Shown here in pieces: positions 33,176-33,631 of a stretch of 33,631 nucleotides of DNA. The stretch is from Streptomyces sindenensis. Lineage in GTDB: Bacteria; Actinomycetota; Actinomycetes; Streptomycetales; Streptomycetaceae. The notes under the pieces are model-generated. The model was given only the letters and a program-made list of their open reading frames with translations. It had not been told where the DNA came from and made no database searches. The DNA lies in NCBI RefSeq assembly GCF_014649035.1, contig NZ_BMSG01000051.1:1-33631 (forward strand), written 5' to 3'. Positions within the stretch are counted from its first letter, which is position 1. Each line of letters begins with the position of its first letter. The position numbers and the translations under genes were made by a program.

Positions 33176-33204
33176 TTGACACGGCAGATGTGGGGAGGTA
33201 GATT
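33176..33204 (+). promoter_or_regulatory. rRNA operon promoter, upstream
   Basis: TTGACA (33176-33181), a 17-nt spacer and TAGATT (33199-33204): an essentially ideal vegetative promoter. It lies 60 nt past the SpoIIM stop and starts a typical streptomycete multi-promoter rrn region. Confidence 0.8.
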
Positions 33205-33222
33205 TGAACGGTTGCCTCGGAC

Positions 33223-33251
33223 TTGACAGGTTCGGGATGAGCGCATATTGT
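33223..33251 (+). promoter_or_regulatory. rRNA operon promoter, second
   Basis: TTGACA (33223-33228), a 17-nt spacer and TATTGT (33246-33251), 47 nt after the first promoter. Tandem HrdB-type promoters like this are the rule in Streptomyces rrn operons. Confidence 0.8.
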
Positions 33252-33342
33252 CTACCTCGCTCGCGCAGGAGTTCTTGTTAGCTCCGCCGGGCCGCATGAT
33301 TCTCCTTTATCGAATCGCTCGGGTTGTTCGTTTGCCCCGCGA

Positions 33343-33631
33343 GATTCTGATAAAGTCGGGTCCGCCGAAAGGCAAGGCCACTCAACAGGTCACCGGAAAT
33401 CAAATTCGGACCGGAAACGGAACGAAAAAGAGTCTGGTAAAGTTGGAACCGCTGGAAAGGGAAAACGCGAAAGCGAAGAACCTGGAAAGCGAAACTGCAC
33501 GGCCCGCTTCGACCGGGAATCGGACACGAAAGAGTCTGATAGAGTCGGAAACGCAAGACAGCAAGACAGTGAAACAAAAGAAGTAAACGAAGGGAAGCGC
33601 CCGGAGGGCCCCGGTGATACGGGACCGAAGG
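33343..33631 (+). other. rRNA operon leader with three repeated promoter-like boxes
   Basis: Three copies of TCTGRTARAGTYGG contain the -10-like hexamers TAAAGT (33351-33356), TAAAGT (33438-33443) and TAGAGT (33540-33545), each without a good -35. The last is followed by the leader motif GAAGGGAAGCGCCCGGAGG, which precedes 16S rRNA in streptomycetes by a few hundred bases. The 16S gene itself is outside the window. The A-rich open frame across this region is not a gene. Confidence 0.75.

Noticed and set aside
33248..33586. A 112-codon Lys/Arg-rich frame near the right end
   Set aside because: It lies in the rRNA operon promoter/leader region and contains the repeated -10 boxes; it has no ribosome site.

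Overview
The window is chromosomal DNA of a Streptomyces or a very close relative. It has high-GC coding sequence (about 70 % in sampled stretches), many GTG starts, a WhiB identical in layout to the Streptomyces developmental regulator, F420 genes, a SapA-like spore protein and, at the right edge, a Streptomyces-type rRNA operon promoter and leader region. Its core gene content and neighbourhood recall the conserved actinobacterial block around mycobacterial Rv3255c-Rv3268 (manA, SIS protein, manB, Rv3258c, Rv3259, whiB2, fbiA, fbiB, manC, LCP protein, TIGR03089 protein). That comparison is from memory and was not computed here.

Layout from left to right. (1) 78-6452, minus strand: three LytR-CpsA-Psr (LCP) cell-wall glycopolymer ligases, with a small secreted SapA-like protein between the first and second. 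The two outer LCP genes (78-4758) are clearly poorer in GC than the rest. (2) 6630-11327: a TIGR03089 protein on the minus strand, divergent from a plus-strand run of a secreted peptidoglycan-recognition amidase, a GDP-mannose pyrophosphorylase (manC-like) and an AlkA-type DNA glycosylase. (3) 11637-14429, minus strand: a tight cysteine dioxygenase - cofD - cofE/fbiB operon; the last two genes make coenzyme F420. (4) 15100-21281, plus strand: whiB, a 19-unit heptamer repeat, a very large membrane glycosyltransferase with a Q/Y-rich tail, and a translationally coupled secreted DUF5719 protein. (5) 21321-30168: a minus-strand metallopeptidase-like protein with a broken HExxH motif, then a plus-strand series DUF3499 - manB - Trm112 - SIS protein - manA - cation efflux - ahcY. 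(6) 30374-33116: a conserved hypothetical whose stop codon overlaps that of a convergent RDD membrane protein, and a SpoIIM-family protein. (7) 33176-33631: promoters and leader of an rRNA operon; the 16S gene itself lies beyond the window.

Functionally, manA, manB and manC give a route fructose-6-P -> mannose-6-P -> mannose-1-P -> GDP-mannose. It sits next to LCP ligases, a peptidoglycan amidase and a large uncharacterised membrane glycosyltransferase, so the block reads as a cell-envelope glycoconjugate locus with a developmental regulator (whiB) in the middle. Intergenic spaces carry several perfect hairpins, two copies of a GC-rich intergenic repeat, and a striking heptamer array downstream of whiB. 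The best candidate for an undescribed system is the glycosyltransferase/DUF5719 pair, with the sugar-nucleotide genes around it.
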